From the NCBI GenBank assembly GCA_910575585.1, contig CAJTGF010000016.1, positions 22,204 through 86,203 on the forward strand: DNA of 64,000 bases, in the 5' to 3' direction. The notes beneath the pieces were generated by a model. The model was not told the origin of the DNA. It ran no database searches and saw only the letters and a program-made list of their open reading frames with translations. A program made the translations under genes and the position numbers. The stretch's first letter is position 1. Every line of letters starts with the position of its first letter. This document shows positions 43,145 through 50,700 of this stretch, one piece after another. The DNA is from Clostridiaceae bacterium (lineage in GTDB: Bacteria > Bacillota > Clostridia > Lachnospirales > Lachnospiraceae).

Positions 43145-44577
43145 CTGATAAAGGGTTTGTTTTAAAACGGATGGATACCATTCTGGAAGAAATACATGGC
43201 GAACTTACGGAGGGGTTCGGATTTAACACCAGGTTGTCAGAGCCATCCTTTTTGAATGTATTGGTGACGACATTTGCGGGACAGATTGCGGATTTGTGGG
43301 AAACTGCCCAGGACAGCTATTACGCAAAATATCCGGCTACCGCCACGGGAATAAGTCTTGATAATGCCGTGCAGTATGGAGGGATCCGGAGAAAGCCCAG
43401 CAAGCACACCAGTTACCCGCTCCACTGCACCGGTGATGATGGAACGTATGTCCGGGAGAACACCATGGTGGCAACAAATACAAAGCCGGAGATTCGTTTG
43501 TTTGCTTCGGAGGGGTTCCGGATAACCCGAGGTTCGTTTAATTCGGTGAGCATTGTCGTAGCGGCGGCCCAGAGGGCCGCATATACCATTGTGATTAATG
43601 GTGAGCAGTATAGCTATTCTAGCACAGACAATACGGAGACCAATATCCTGGGCGGTTTGAAAGAGGCAATCACCAACCATGAGTATCTGACAACGGTTCG
43701 TGACGGAGTCCTGGTGATTGAGGACACGGTGAAGGCAAGGCGCAACATCCTTGTGCTGTCGGACAACCTGACCACGAAAAGCGTCACCACCATAGCCAAC
43801 TTCTTTACGGAACAGTACGGTAAAGTTACGCTGCCTTATGGAATCGTTTCCAAGATGGTAAACAATACTCCCGGCTTTGAGAGCGTCATAAACGCTCTGC
43901 CTCCGGTGTATGGGCGCCTTGCGGAAACGGATATCGAATTAAGGCAGTCATATATTGCAAAATCGGCCTTGCGTTCTAATACCATGATAGACAGCATTGT
44001 TTCAGAACTCCTTCATAATGTGGAGGATGTGGAGTCTGCTTCCGGATATGAGAATCCTACAGACATTGTTGATAAAAGGGGGCTCCCCCCGCACAGTGTT
44101 GAAATTATTGTGGAAGGGGGAAACGAATCGGATATTGCTGCGGCCATCCTGCGGAAAAAGGCTGGAGGGATATGGACCCATGGGAAGATTGAGGTTTCCG
44201 TTCCTACAAATTATGGGGATTCTGTAATGATTCATTTTAACAGGCCGGAAAAACTGTATACCTGGTTGAAGGTAGTGCTACATGGGGACGGAGACAGGGT
44301 GCCGGCCAATTATGCGGCTCTGGCCACTGGTTCCATCATCAGGGATGGAGCCGCCATGGTTGCGGGAACCAGTCTCCTTGTTCAGCTTCTGCATGAGGGG
44401 ATTTATGATGCCATAGGAGGAATCACCAGGATTGATATATTGAGCGCGTATTCCGACAGCTATTCTTACGTACCGGCAGCAGATGAATATCAAGATCAAA
44501 ATATCATGGTATCCGCTAGGCAGAAGGTGGAGATTGACGAAAAAAGGATTGAGGTGGTGCTCATTGTGGATAACTGA
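43126..44577 (+). CDS. Baseplate J protein
   Basis: The start is ATG 43126 (MPDFGVTDKGFVLKRMDTIL) after GGGGGAGG. The 483-residue protein has the baseplate J core with LNVLVTTFAGQIADLWETAQ, ATGISLDNAVQYGGIRRKPS and ETDIELRQSYIAKSALRSNT, and a long C-terminal insertion. It links the wedge to the fibres. It overlaps the wedge gene by 19 nt. Confidence 0.9.
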   Translation: MPDFGVTDKGFVLKRMDTILEEIHGELTEGFGFNTRLSEPSFLNVLVTTFAGQIADLWETAQDSYYAKYPATATGISLDNAVQYGGIRRKPSKHTSYPLHCTGDDGTYVRENTMVATNTKPEIRLFASEGFRITRGSFNSVSIVVAAAQRAAYTIVINGEQYSYSSTDNTETNILGGLKEAITNHEYLTTVRDGVLVIEDTVKARRNILVLSDNLTTKSVTTIANFFTEQYGKVTLPYGIVSKMVNNTPGFESVINALPPVYGRLAETDIELRQSYIAKSALRSNTMIDSIVSELLHNVEDVESASGYENPTDIVDKRGLPPHSVEIIVEGGNESDIAAAILRKKAGGIWTHGKIEVSVPTNYGDSVMIHFNRPEKLYTWLKVVLHGDGDRVPANYAALATGSIIRDGAAMVAGTSLLVQLLHEGIYDAIGGITRIDILSAYSDSYSYVPAADEYQDQNIMVSARQKVEIDEKRIEVVLIVDN

Positions 44578-45610
44578 AAATTGGCTTAAGGACATTCCTC
44601 AGCAGTTCCAGGGAAAAAAGAATATCGAAATTCTTATTCGGGCTTTTGCCAGACAATTGGAAGAGGTTTATCAGATATTGATGGATATTAACGGAAAGAC
44701 GGATATTGAAACTGCTTATGGAGTGAATCTTGATCATGTAGGTACCATAGTGAAGCTTAGCCGGAAAGAAGCCTATGAGCTGGATAGAGGGCAGCTGGCT
44801 GGCGAGTCGTTTCCGGATGGACGCTACCGGATTTATATGAGGTATAAGATACTTCGTGACACCAGCGACTGCACCTATTTTGACATCATGGAAGCCATTG
44901 ATCTTCTGTGGGATGTGAAGAAAGCATCGTACTATGAACGGGAGGACCGTCCAGCTACTATTTTCATAGGTCTGCCCAATGTGGATGTGGACAAAGAGGA
45001 CCCCGCGAAAGGAAAACCTACGGTTATCAGGCCAGGAGGGGTTGGCTTTCTGTATACAATTCAATATTGGATTGTCATTGACCACAGGGGGCTGGAGCGG
45101 ATGTTCCTAAGGCGGGTGACCATGCGGATGAAGATGCCGTTCTGGGCTTGCAATATCTTTGATGGGACGTGGAAGTTTGACGGTGCCCTTCCAACAGATG
45201 CGAAGGAGCGGTTTTTGGGATGCAACATTTTTGATGGGACATGGAAGTTTGATAATGCCAGTTTGATGGACGCAAAAAGGCGATATGACCTGAGACTTAT
45301 AATAGAATGCCATGGCGGAAATGCGGCTATTGAGGAAAGAATCCTATTCCCTGACATAGGAATTCATGGTAAAACCCAAATTAGCGAAAGATTTGATACT
45401 GTTAAGGGATATTTACACTTTGGTTTGCGTCTTGATACATCAGGGGATTCAATGAAATCGGCAGCACGATTGAAATTTCTAGTTAAGAATCAGGAAGCTG
45501 TTGGTGATTCAGCCATAGTCATTAAAAGGAATCCCGGTTTTTTTGATGGTTCCTGCAAGTTTGATGGAATGAGAATTTTTAATGCGATATATAGAGAGGA
45601 GGTTTTATAG
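44564..45610 (+). CDS. DUF2612 baseplate/tail protein with internal repeats
   Basis: TTG 44564 is 7 nt after GAGGTGG and overlaps the J stop. The 348-residue protein starts LWITENWLKDIPQQFQ, with the DUF2612 body (NLDHVGTIVKL, GQLAGESFPDGRYR, YFDIMEAIDLLWDVKKASYY). At about 195-230 the unit CNIFDGTWKFD occurs twice in close succession, with a third diverged copy (GFFDGSCKFDGMRIFNA) at the C-terminus. It attaches fibres in related phages. Confidence 0.75.
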   Translation: MWITENWLKDIPQQFQGKKNIEILIRAFARQLEEVYQILMDINGKTDIETAYGVNLDHVGTIVKLSRKEAYELDRGQLAGESFPDGRYRIYMRYKILRDTSDCTYFDIMEAIDLLWDVKKASYYEREDRPATIFIGLPNVDVDKEDPAKGKPTVIRPGGVGFLYTIQYWIVIDHRGLERMFLRRVTMRMKMPFWACNIFDGTWKFDGALPTDAKERFLGCNIFDGTWKFDNASLMDAKRRYDLRLIIECHGGNAAIEERILFPDIGIHGKTQISERFDTVKGYLHFGLRLDTSGDSMKSAARLKFLVKNQEAVGDSAIVIKRNPGFFDGSCKFDGMRIFNAIYREEVL

Positions 45611-45990
45611 TGGCAAATGTAATTATTACAAAGGCGGCCAGAGAGAAAATGGTGAAAGCTAGAGCAGGGGCAATCACATTACCAACCATTGTGGGTATGG
45701 CGTTTGGGGATGGTGGGGATGACGAGAGCGGGGATGTGATAGCGCCTAGTGATGGACAAACAGGGCTCAGGCATGAACTGTACAGGAAATCCATAGACGG
45801 ATATGCATTTATCGAGGATACAACCTGCAGGTATGAGTGTACTCTTTCAGAATTAGAACTGGCTGGGGCTTATATCAGCGAGATTGGGCTGTATGATGAG
45901 GAAGGGGATATCCTTTGTGTAAAGTCTTTCAAGAAGAAAGGGAAGGATGATGATCTGGAAATGACATATACACTAGATGATGTATTTTAG
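45610..45990 (+). CDS. Phage tail-collar/fibre-base protein
   Basis: GTG overlaps the previous TAG. The 126-residue protein has the N-terminal region of tail fibre base proteins: ITKAAREKMVKARAGAITLP, GMAFGDGG, then ELAGAYISEIGLYDEEGDIL. It lies one gene before the switching fibre and probably anchors it. Confidence 0.7.
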   Translation: MANVIITKAAREKMVKARAGAITLPTIVGMAFGDGGDDESGDVIAPSDGQTGLRHELYRKSIDGYAFIEDTTCRYECTLSELELAGAYISEIGLYDEEGDILCVKSFKKKGKDDDLEMTYTLDDVF

Positions 45991-46017
45991 AAAAAGTGAG
46001 AGAGGAGAAATGAAGAA

Positions 46018-46662
46018 ATGAAAGATTATACTACAGATACGCCAGAATTTTCCGATGTCATAAAAGTAATTGAGACTTCCGATCCTGTGCATGCCGAAAT
46101 CCCAAACATAACATTTAGACAGTTATTTCAAAACACGCTATGTAACCGCAAGTTAATTAAGAATCCGGAATTTGATGATAGTGGGGAAGTCGAGGGAATA
46201 ACAGGCAAAGAATCTCTATTAAATAAATTGGTATCGGGGATTCCATTAGTAAAATGGATGCAAAATGTAAAAGCAGGATTCAGTTTGGCATTATACGTAG
46301 GCGAGCTGGTTAATAATTGTGTGACGGACAGAGCAGATTTACCATTGTCAGCGGCTCAGGGCAAGGTGTTGATGGATCTGTATACTCAATTATATAGTGA
46401 TTTCTCCAATTATACAAGATATATCACAATTAATGGAGTGCCAAGTTCTAATGACCCTGTTGGAGCAATTAAAATGAATTGGGATAGTTTGCCAATGTTG
46501 GCAGGCATGATGCTCCAAATAAATGCTGGAGCGGAATACATGGCTATCGCAACAAAACTTGATAACTCACATGGCGCTGTTCTGATAGTAGGATACTTTG
46601 TAGAGGCTCCAATCTATATGTATTTATGTAAAGGGGTGTGGTCCGGACTTGATGGAGTGTAG
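46018..46662 (+). CDS. Tail fibre, currently expressed version of an invertible gene
   Basis: 214 residues. The constant part (1-128) ends with the fibre motif TDRADLPLSAAQGKVLMDLY followed by TQLYSD; the DNA at Tyr126-Ser127-Asp128 (46392-46401) is the site ATATAGTGAT. The variable part is the last 86 residues (FSNYTRYITINGVPSSNDPV onward). Three further C-termini, each headed by the same site in the same frame, lie downstream at 47188 (-), 48791 (+) and 49401 (-). Inversion at the sites would replace the variable part. The C-terminus of such fibres binds the host receptor. Confidence 0.8.
   Translation: MKDYTTDTPEFSDVIKVIETSDPVHAEIPNITFRQLFQNTLCNRKLIKNPEFDDSGEVEGITGKESLLNKLVSGIPLVKWMQNVKAGFSLALYVGELVNNCVTDRADLPLSAAQGKVLMDLYTQLYSDFSNYTRYITINGVPSSNDPVGAIKMNWDSLPMLAGMMLQINAGAEYMAIATKLDNSHGAVLIVGYFVEAPIYMYLCKGVWSGLDGV
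46392..46401 (+). repeat. Inversion site 1 (ATATAGTGAT, expressed position)
   Basis: The site encodes YSD codons 126-128 of the fibre. The base triplet before TAT is TTA (Leu), while the three silent copies have TAA there. It faces site 2 in inverted orientation, 788 bp away. Confidence 0.8.
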
Positions 46663-46681
46663 GCAAATACTTATAAATGAT

Positions 46682-47188
46682 TCACCGGATTGCACTTACA
46701 ACTTCAAACCTGTATTCCCGATTCGCCGAAGGCGCTCCTAAACCGGTTATTACATTATCAATGAGAAAGCCTGTTACCTCTCCAGTCTCCCCATTTATTC
46801 CATAAGAGTTTATTGTAAAATATGCCCCATAACAATTTACTGGTAGATTGGATAAAAGCACCTCGTTGTTGAAAGATGCACCTGAAAAAAAGATGCGCCC
46901 TGACAATATAACTATCTTCCCAGCGCGATAACATGTAAAGTTTTCTAAATTATTAACCAGTCCGGATCTGACAATACCTGTTGTATCCAACCATATTGCT
47001 GATAGAGCCTCATTTATTGACTGCAAGGTTATTGCCAAGTCTTTGGTTTCGAACACTATGTTATCACAGGTATTGCGATTTCCAACATATAAAGTGTTTC
47101 CGGCTACGTTAGCAAGCTGCTGACCTGCACCGGCAAAACTTGAATGTTTTATCACCCCACTAAAAACAGGTGAACTTATGGGCGCTTT
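46682..47188 (-). CDS. Silent tail-fibre C-terminal cassette A (168 aa, inverted)
   Basis: On the minus strand the frame runs from site 2 (YSD) through KAPISSPVFSG and on to TGA at 46682. The part after GTG 47155 begins IKHSSFAGAGQQLANVAG. The opening KAPISSPVFSG is the common fibre joint motif KAPxxSPxFTG, and the end (NFTCYRAGKIVILSGRIFF) resembles distal receptor-binding beta domains. It has no ribosome binding site or promoter of its own and faces the expressed fibre end to end with only 19 nt between the stops, as in an invertible segment. Confidence 0.8.
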   Translation of the reverse strand, partial: KAPISSPVFSGVIKHSSFAGAGQQLANVAGNTLYVGNRNTCDNIVFETKDLAITLQSINEALSAIWLDTTGIVRSGLVNNLENFTCYRAGKIVILSGRIFFSGASFNNEVLLSNLPVNCYGAYFTINSYGINGETGEVTGFLIDNVITGLGAPSANREYRFEVVSAIR

Positions 47189-47213
47189 ATCACTATATTA
47201 TCCAGCGCCCTTT
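47180..47213 (+). terminator. Terminator-like hairpin whose loop contains inversion site 2
   Basis: GGGCGCT (47180-47186) pairs with AGCGCCC (47203-47209), followed by TTTTT. The 16-nt loop holds site 2. Read on the + strand it would end transcription from the late operon after cassette A. One arm lies inside the invertible segment and the other outside. Confidence 0.6.
47189..47198 (-). repeat. Inversion site 2 (ATATAGTGAT, minus)
   Basis: On the minus strand it reads TAA-TATAGTGAT with the in-frame stop TAA directly before the YSD codons. Inverted relative to sites 1 and 3. Confidence 0.8.
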
Positions 47214-47315
47214 TTAGCCTCCATCACAAGGCCATATCCCAGCCTTTTAGCCATTAGGGTAAACTTAATAAAGCGGCCGCCTTCGCCCGCTTAAAATGGC
47301 TCTTATTTAGTTGGG

Positions 47316-48332
47316 TTATGCATATTTTTTATGCGATGCCTGGACACTCTCCTGCTTTACCGTACAGTAGATCATGGTCGTATCCAGCTTTTCATGGCCC
47401 AGAAACTCCTTCACCTGCTCAATCGGCATCCCTCTGGACAATAAATCCGTGGCAATTGTGCGACGAAAACGATGTGGATGCACTCCAGAGACCCCGGCCC
47501 GCTTCCCCAGCTCCCGCAGCATATACTGCACCCCCGCAACTGTCAGCCGGTTATGGGGCATATCTAATGTTACAAATAAAGGCTCTGTCTGCAGATCCTC
47601 CAATGTCTTCCCTTCCTCGCAACGGCTTGTCAGGTACCTTTTCAGGTAATACTTTGCGGCATCTGTCAGATAAGTCTTGCGTTCTTTACTTCCTTTTCCA
47701 TACACCACCAGTTCCTGCTTTCCCATCTCAATATCTCCCACATTTAAAGAAACCAGTTCCGACACACGGACACCTGTGCTATACAAAAACTCCACAAGCG
47801 CTCTATCCCGGAGCATGGCGCAGTTCACCCTCAATGCTTCCAATTCCGCTGCCGAAAACGGCTTTTTTATAGTCTTTTCCAGCTTTAAGAGTCCAACCTT
47901 TTTTACTGGATTCGTATGCACCATCTCCTCTGTGAGCAAAAAATCCCAGAATGAGGACAGGTAATGCAGGCGAGTCTGCATAGTTGACATCTTTATTCCC
48001 CGCTGCTCCCGCATCATTCCATAATAGAACCGCAGGTCCATCCCAGTAATATCCTCAATCCTCTTACCCAGAAAATCCAACACGTTACATATCTCCTTGG
48101 CATAATTTTTCAAGGTGCTGTCTTGCCGGTTGACCGCCTTTTTGCTGGCCACAAACATCTTGATCTTAGCCGCGTCCCCATCCATTCCGCTGGCTGTCAG
48201 ATCGGTACAATGCTCTTGGACCTCCAGACCATGGAAATTGACATACAGGACATTGCTCAAATGTTCCAGTTGCCCCTGATCAAGATATGCCGCCATCTCA
48301 TTAACAATATTTTCCAAAATTTTATCAACCAC
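47316..48332 (-). CDS. Tyrosine recombinase, probable fibre invertase
   Basis: 338 residues, starting at GTG 48332 with GGAGG upstream. It has the SAM-like N-terminal core-binding domain (about 70-160) and the catalytic residues of tyrosine recombinases: Arg in GVRVSELVSL, Lys in GKGSKERKTYL, HPHRFR, and LGHEKLDTTMIYCTV with the nucleophile Tyr. Its XerC/D-like size without an arm-binding N-terminus suits a site-specific invertase rather than a phage integrase. It lies between two pairs of inverted sites, pointing toward segment 1, so I infer it inverts the fibre segments. Confidence 0.85.
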   Translation of the reverse strand: MVDKILENIVNEMAAYLDQGQLEHLSNVLYVNFHGLEVQEHCTDLTASGMDGDAAKIKMFVASKKAVNRQDSTLKNYAKEICNVLDFLGKRIEDITGMDLRFYYGMMREQRGIKMSTMQTRLHYLSSFWDFLLTEEMVHTNPVKKVGLLKLEKTIKKPFSAAELEALRVNCAMLRDRALVEFLYSTGVRVSELVSLNVGDIEMGKQELVVYGKGSKERKTYLTDAAKYYLKRYLTSRCEEGKTLEDLQTEPLFVTLDMPHNRLTVAGVQYMLRELGKRAGVSGVHPHRFRRTIATDLLSRGMPIEQVKEFLGHEKLDTTMIYCTVKQESVQASHKKYA

Positions 48333-48409
48333 AACAAAAGTCCCTCCTTTTTTGCACTAATTATAGTACATGAGGCAATGCCTTATCATCATATATAGCA
48401 AAAAGAGGC

Positions 48410-48438
48410 TTGCGCCTCTCTTCTGAATATGCTATATT
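48410..48438 (+). promoter_or_regulatory. Promoter for the antitoxin RNA
   Basis: TTGCGC (48410-48415), 17-nt spacer, TATATT (48433-48438) with an extended TG. Predicted start about 48445, running toward the toxin gene's 3' end. Confidence 0.6.
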
Positions 48439-48444
48439 GGATAT

Positions 48445-48545
48445 GGAAAGGGAAAGCCAGAGAAGCGGCCTACCCTCCGAACAATGTGCAACTACCCTTT
48501 AAAGGGCAGCCGTCACTATTGGTAGTAGTGGCGGCTATTTTCTAC
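48445..48545 (+). ncRNA. Antisense antitoxin RNA (RatA-like)
   Basis: A predicted RNA of about 100 nt from the promoter at 48410 to a terminator: GCCGTCACTA (48509-48518) pairs with TAGTGGCGGC (48526-48535), one G-U pair, followed by TATTTT. It is antisense to the 3' end of the toxin message on the minus strand, as in TxpA/RatA systems. Confidence 0.6.
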
Positions 48546-48624
48546 CCTTGAAGACCGTGTAACATAGGCCAACAAGGGCAACTAAAAGTATACAAAACTG
48601 AAATAAATCAGCATATGTAACCAT
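48535..48624 (-). CDS. Type I toxin, putative holin-like (TxpA family)
   Basis: A 29-residue peptide starting MVTYADLFQFCILLVALVGL and ending in FKGRK: one membrane span and a short basic tail, the hallmark of the family. GGAGGG lies upstream with the second ATG best spaced. The upstream region can fold a CCCTCC/GGAGGG hairpin that would limit translation. It lies between the recombinase and the second invertible segment, so it may stabilise the locus. Overexpressed members disrupt the membrane. Confidence 0.75.
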   Translation of the reverse strand: MVTYADLFQFCILLVALVGLCYTVFKGRK

Positions 48625-48715
48625 CAGCATCGCCCTCCTTTCTTTCGTCTGGAGGGTTTAGCCCCTCCGAAGATGGAGGGTAAGCCGCCTTTGCTCTCTG
48701 ACTTTCCGTAACTGC

Positions 48716-48744
48716 ATTATAGCATGTCTCCCACTATCCGACAA
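48716..48744 (-). promoter_or_regulatory. Promoter of the type I toxin
   Basis: On the minus strand: TTGTCG (48744-48739), 17-nt spacer, TATAAT (48721-48716) with upstream TGC. Predicted start about 48709, giving a long 5' leader before the toxin start at 48624. Confidence 0.65.
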
Positions 48745-48789
48745 CCAATTTCTTTTCCGGACATTTTCCCACCTATATCCCACTTATTA

Positions 48790-48799
48790 ATATAGTGAT
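48790..48799 (+). repeat. Inversion site 3 (ATATAGTGAT, plus)
   Basis: Reads TAA-TATAGTGAT with the stop directly before the YSD codons. It forms an inverted pair with site 4, 602 bp away. Confidence 0.8.
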
Positions 48800-48973
48800 T
48801 TGGATTTTATCACGGATAAAAATTCTATAAAAAAAATAAGGTTCCATACAGATGGCGGATGGATGCTTTATATTCACATTTATTTGGTGGATGGAAATAC
48901 ATACGCTATTGGCATTAATACAGCCGGGGATATTATGGGGTTTATCAATAATGTGCAAAAATGGATCAAATAA
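48791..48973 (+). CDS. Silent tail-fibre C-terminal cassette B (57 aa after YSD)
   Basis: The frame set by site 3 reads YSDLDFITDKNSIKKIRFHT, then GGWMLYIHIYLVDGNTYAIG and ends at TAA 48971. It has no start codon near the site, which is why simple gene finding misses it. An aromatic beta-rich composition and the shared site in frame identify it as an alternative fibre end. It faces cassette C across 68 nt. Confidence 0.7.
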   Translation, partial: YSDLDFITDKNSIKKIRFHTDGGWMLYIHIYLVDGNTYAIGINTAGDIMGFINNVQKWIK

Positions 48974-49041
48974 TTTCTTGCCATATATCGAGAAAATATT
49001 TGATCCTATTGAAACCTTGTATTTTGCTATTTTAGTAACTG

Positions 49042-49401
49042 CTAAGAAGAAAAATAAGAAAGCATAACGCTAAAACATGTAGCTGGGTCATCTGTATTCG
49101 ATCTATCGATATAAATAGTCCCGTCTTTGATAATATATATCGATCCAGATGTGTTTACAAGACTGCCTCTTTTTGTTTCTCCTGGGATTGTCAAATACAC
49201 CTTAAATTGTGGTGTGAAACCACTTTTTAATATTCCAATAGTGGATCTTGCAGAACTAAAAGATGAATTGTCAGTTTTATATATTTCCATGCTAATGTAT
49301 ATCAGTTTACTTCTTTTTACAAGAATTACGTTTTCAACACTTATACCATTTGATAATTCTAAAAAATCATTAAAATTAGTTGTTACCATCTGGGAATCAA
49401 T
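49042..49401 (-). CDS. Silent tail-fibre C-terminal cassette C (119 aa after YSD, inverted)
   Basis: The minus-strand frame set by site 4 reads YSD-IDSQ, then MVTTNFNDFLELSNGISVEN and ends after MLSYFSS at 49042. It is beta-rich and has no ribosome binding site. It forms, with cassette B, a second invertible segment bounded by sites 3 and 4. It would give a fibre of about 247 residues if placed after the constant part. Confidence 0.75.
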   Translation of the reverse strand: MDSQMVTTNFNDFLELSNGISVENVILVKRSKLIYISMEIYKTDNSSFSSARSTIGILKSGFTPQFKVYLTIPGETKRGSLVNTSGSIYIIKDGTIYIDRSNTDDPATCFSVMLSYFSS

Positions 49402-49411
49402 ATCACTATAT
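49402..49411 (-). repeat. Inversion site 4 (ATATAGTGAT, minus)
   Basis: On the minus strand it reads TAA-TATAGTGAT before cassette C. Sites 3 and 4 share 13 identical bases (TTAATATAGTGAT). Confidence 0.8.
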
Positions 49412-49498
49412 TAATGAGCAAACTATATAAATTCGAAAATTCAGAGTCAGAAATGGCTCTTTTATTATATAAAAAATAAAGAAAGGAGTCAAAAAGTT

Positions 49499-50242
49499 AT
49501 GGAAACAATTAAAATCAACCATGGAGAACAGGCATATGAGGTCAAAAGCATTATGCCAGTCTCCACCCATGTGCTGCAGGTGGTGTTTGACAACCAGGTA
49601 CCAGAGGACTTTGGTGACGTTGAGGTCTACACTTCTGGAGGTATTCTGTGTTCTTTCCTGCCAGGATACAGCACGGTTTACAAACGTGAGGGACAGACGG
49701 TCTATCTGTCTGATGACGGCAGCCTGTACCAGCCCCCAGCAGAACCGGAAGCTCCACCATCAGAGCTGCATGTACCGACCCAGGAGGAACTATTGACATA
49801 TGCCCGGGCATCGAAAAGGGCAGAGGTGTCAGCAGCCTGCGAGCAGATCATCCGTAAGGGTATCACCATTAAGTTGTCGGACGGTGCAGTGGAACATTTC
49901 AGTTTGACGGATCATGACCAGATAAATTTGTTTGGTAAACAGGCTCAACTGGCGGCAGGAGTGGAGAAGTTGGAATATCATGCGGATGGACAACCCTGTT
50001 GTTATTACAGCGCCGAAGATATGCGGATGATTATTCAGGCGGCCACGTTCCATGTCAGTTATCATACCACCTATTGCAATGCGCTTAATATATGGATTGC
50101 GGAATGTCAGATTGCGGATGAAGTAAAGACAATCTTCTATGGAGCCGATGTGCCAGAGGAGTACAGATCCGAGGTATTGGATGCATATCTTATACAGATA
50201 GCCGCTATGGCCGGAGGGGATGCTGGTGAAGAGATGTTTTAA
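49499..50242 (+). CDS. Tail-associated protein (DUF4376-like)
   Basis: 247 residues, after a clear AAAGGAG site. The N-terminal half is beta-rich with a proline-rich linker (QPPAEPEAPPSELHVPTQEE). The C-terminal part (ASKRAEVSAACEQIIRKGI, LTDHDQINLFGKQAQLAAG, SYHTTYCNALNIWI) is the DUF4376 pattern seen in fibre-linked proteins. It is the first gene after the switching locus and returns to the late operon strand. Confidence 0.65.
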   Translation: METIKINHGEQAYEVKSIMPVSTHVLQVVFDNQVPEDFGDVEVYTSGGILCSFLPGYSTVYKREGQTVYLSDDGSLYQPPAEPEAPPSELHVPTQEELLTYARASKRAEVSAACEQIIRKGITIKLSDGAVEHFSLTDHDQINLFGKQAQLAAGVEKLEYHADGQPCCYYSAEDMRMIIQAATFHVSYHTTYCNALNIWIAECQIADEVKTIFYGADVPEEYRSEVLDAYLIQIAAMAGGDAGEEMF

Positions 50243-50642
50243 ATATTTATTTCTATTTACGTCTGGTGGTTTGTTATATAACCTTTTGGAGATGGCCTGG
50301 CGGTGGTGGAGCCATTGGACCATGTTCGTGCTGGGAGGGCTGTGCTTTGTCTGTCTGGGGCTGATCAATGAGGTTATCCCATGGTTAATGCCGTTATGGC
50401 AGCAGGGCATTATAGGCGCTTGTATCATTACAGGGATGGAATTTGTGGTTGGATGTATTGTAAACCTGTGGTTAGGATGGAGTATATGGGATTACAGCCA
50501 GATGCCGGGGAACATCCTGGGGCAGGTTTGCCCGCAATATTTTGTTTTGTGGATGATAGTGGCAATAGCCGGGATTATTTTGGATGACTGGCTGCGGTAT
50601 TGGATATTTGGTGAGGAGAAACCACAGTATAAATTACGATAG
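50226..50642 (+). CDS. Membrane protein (putative ABC-transporter type IV-like)
   Basis: GTG 50226 lies 8 nt after GGAGG; ATG 50220 is also in frame. The 138-residue protein has four hydrophobic segments and many tryptophans (LYNLLEMAWRWWSHWTMFVL, VNLWLGWSIWDYSQMPGN). The family resembles small membrane proteins of unknown role that occur in clostridial genomes and prophage lysis regions. Role in lysis is possible but unproven. Confidence 0.6.
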   Translation: MKRCFKYLFLFTSGGLLYNLLEMAWRWWSHWTMFVLGGLCFVCLGLINEVIPWLMPLWQQGIIGACIITGMEFVVGCIVNLWLGWSIWDYSQMPGNILGQVCPQYFVLWMIVAIAGIILDDWLRYWIFGEEKPQYKLR

Positions 50643-50700
50643 AAAAAATAAGGGCTTAAGAGGCTCTTTTTTCATGCCTAATTTGGAGGAGGTGATGAAG

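Noticed and set aside
45130..45290. CNIFDGTWKFD repeats as further inversion sites
   Set aside because: They are direct repeats in one frame with mismatches and no ATATAGTGAT core.
47316..48332. Tyrosine recombinase as the prophage integrase
   Set aside because: It lies within the late operon between inverted fibre sites, lacks an arm-binding N-terminus and has no excisionase partner. A role in fibre inversion explains its place better.
49412..49498. A fifth cassette or site before the gene at 49499
   Set aside because: No ATATAGTGAT or close variant is present, and no open frame faces it.
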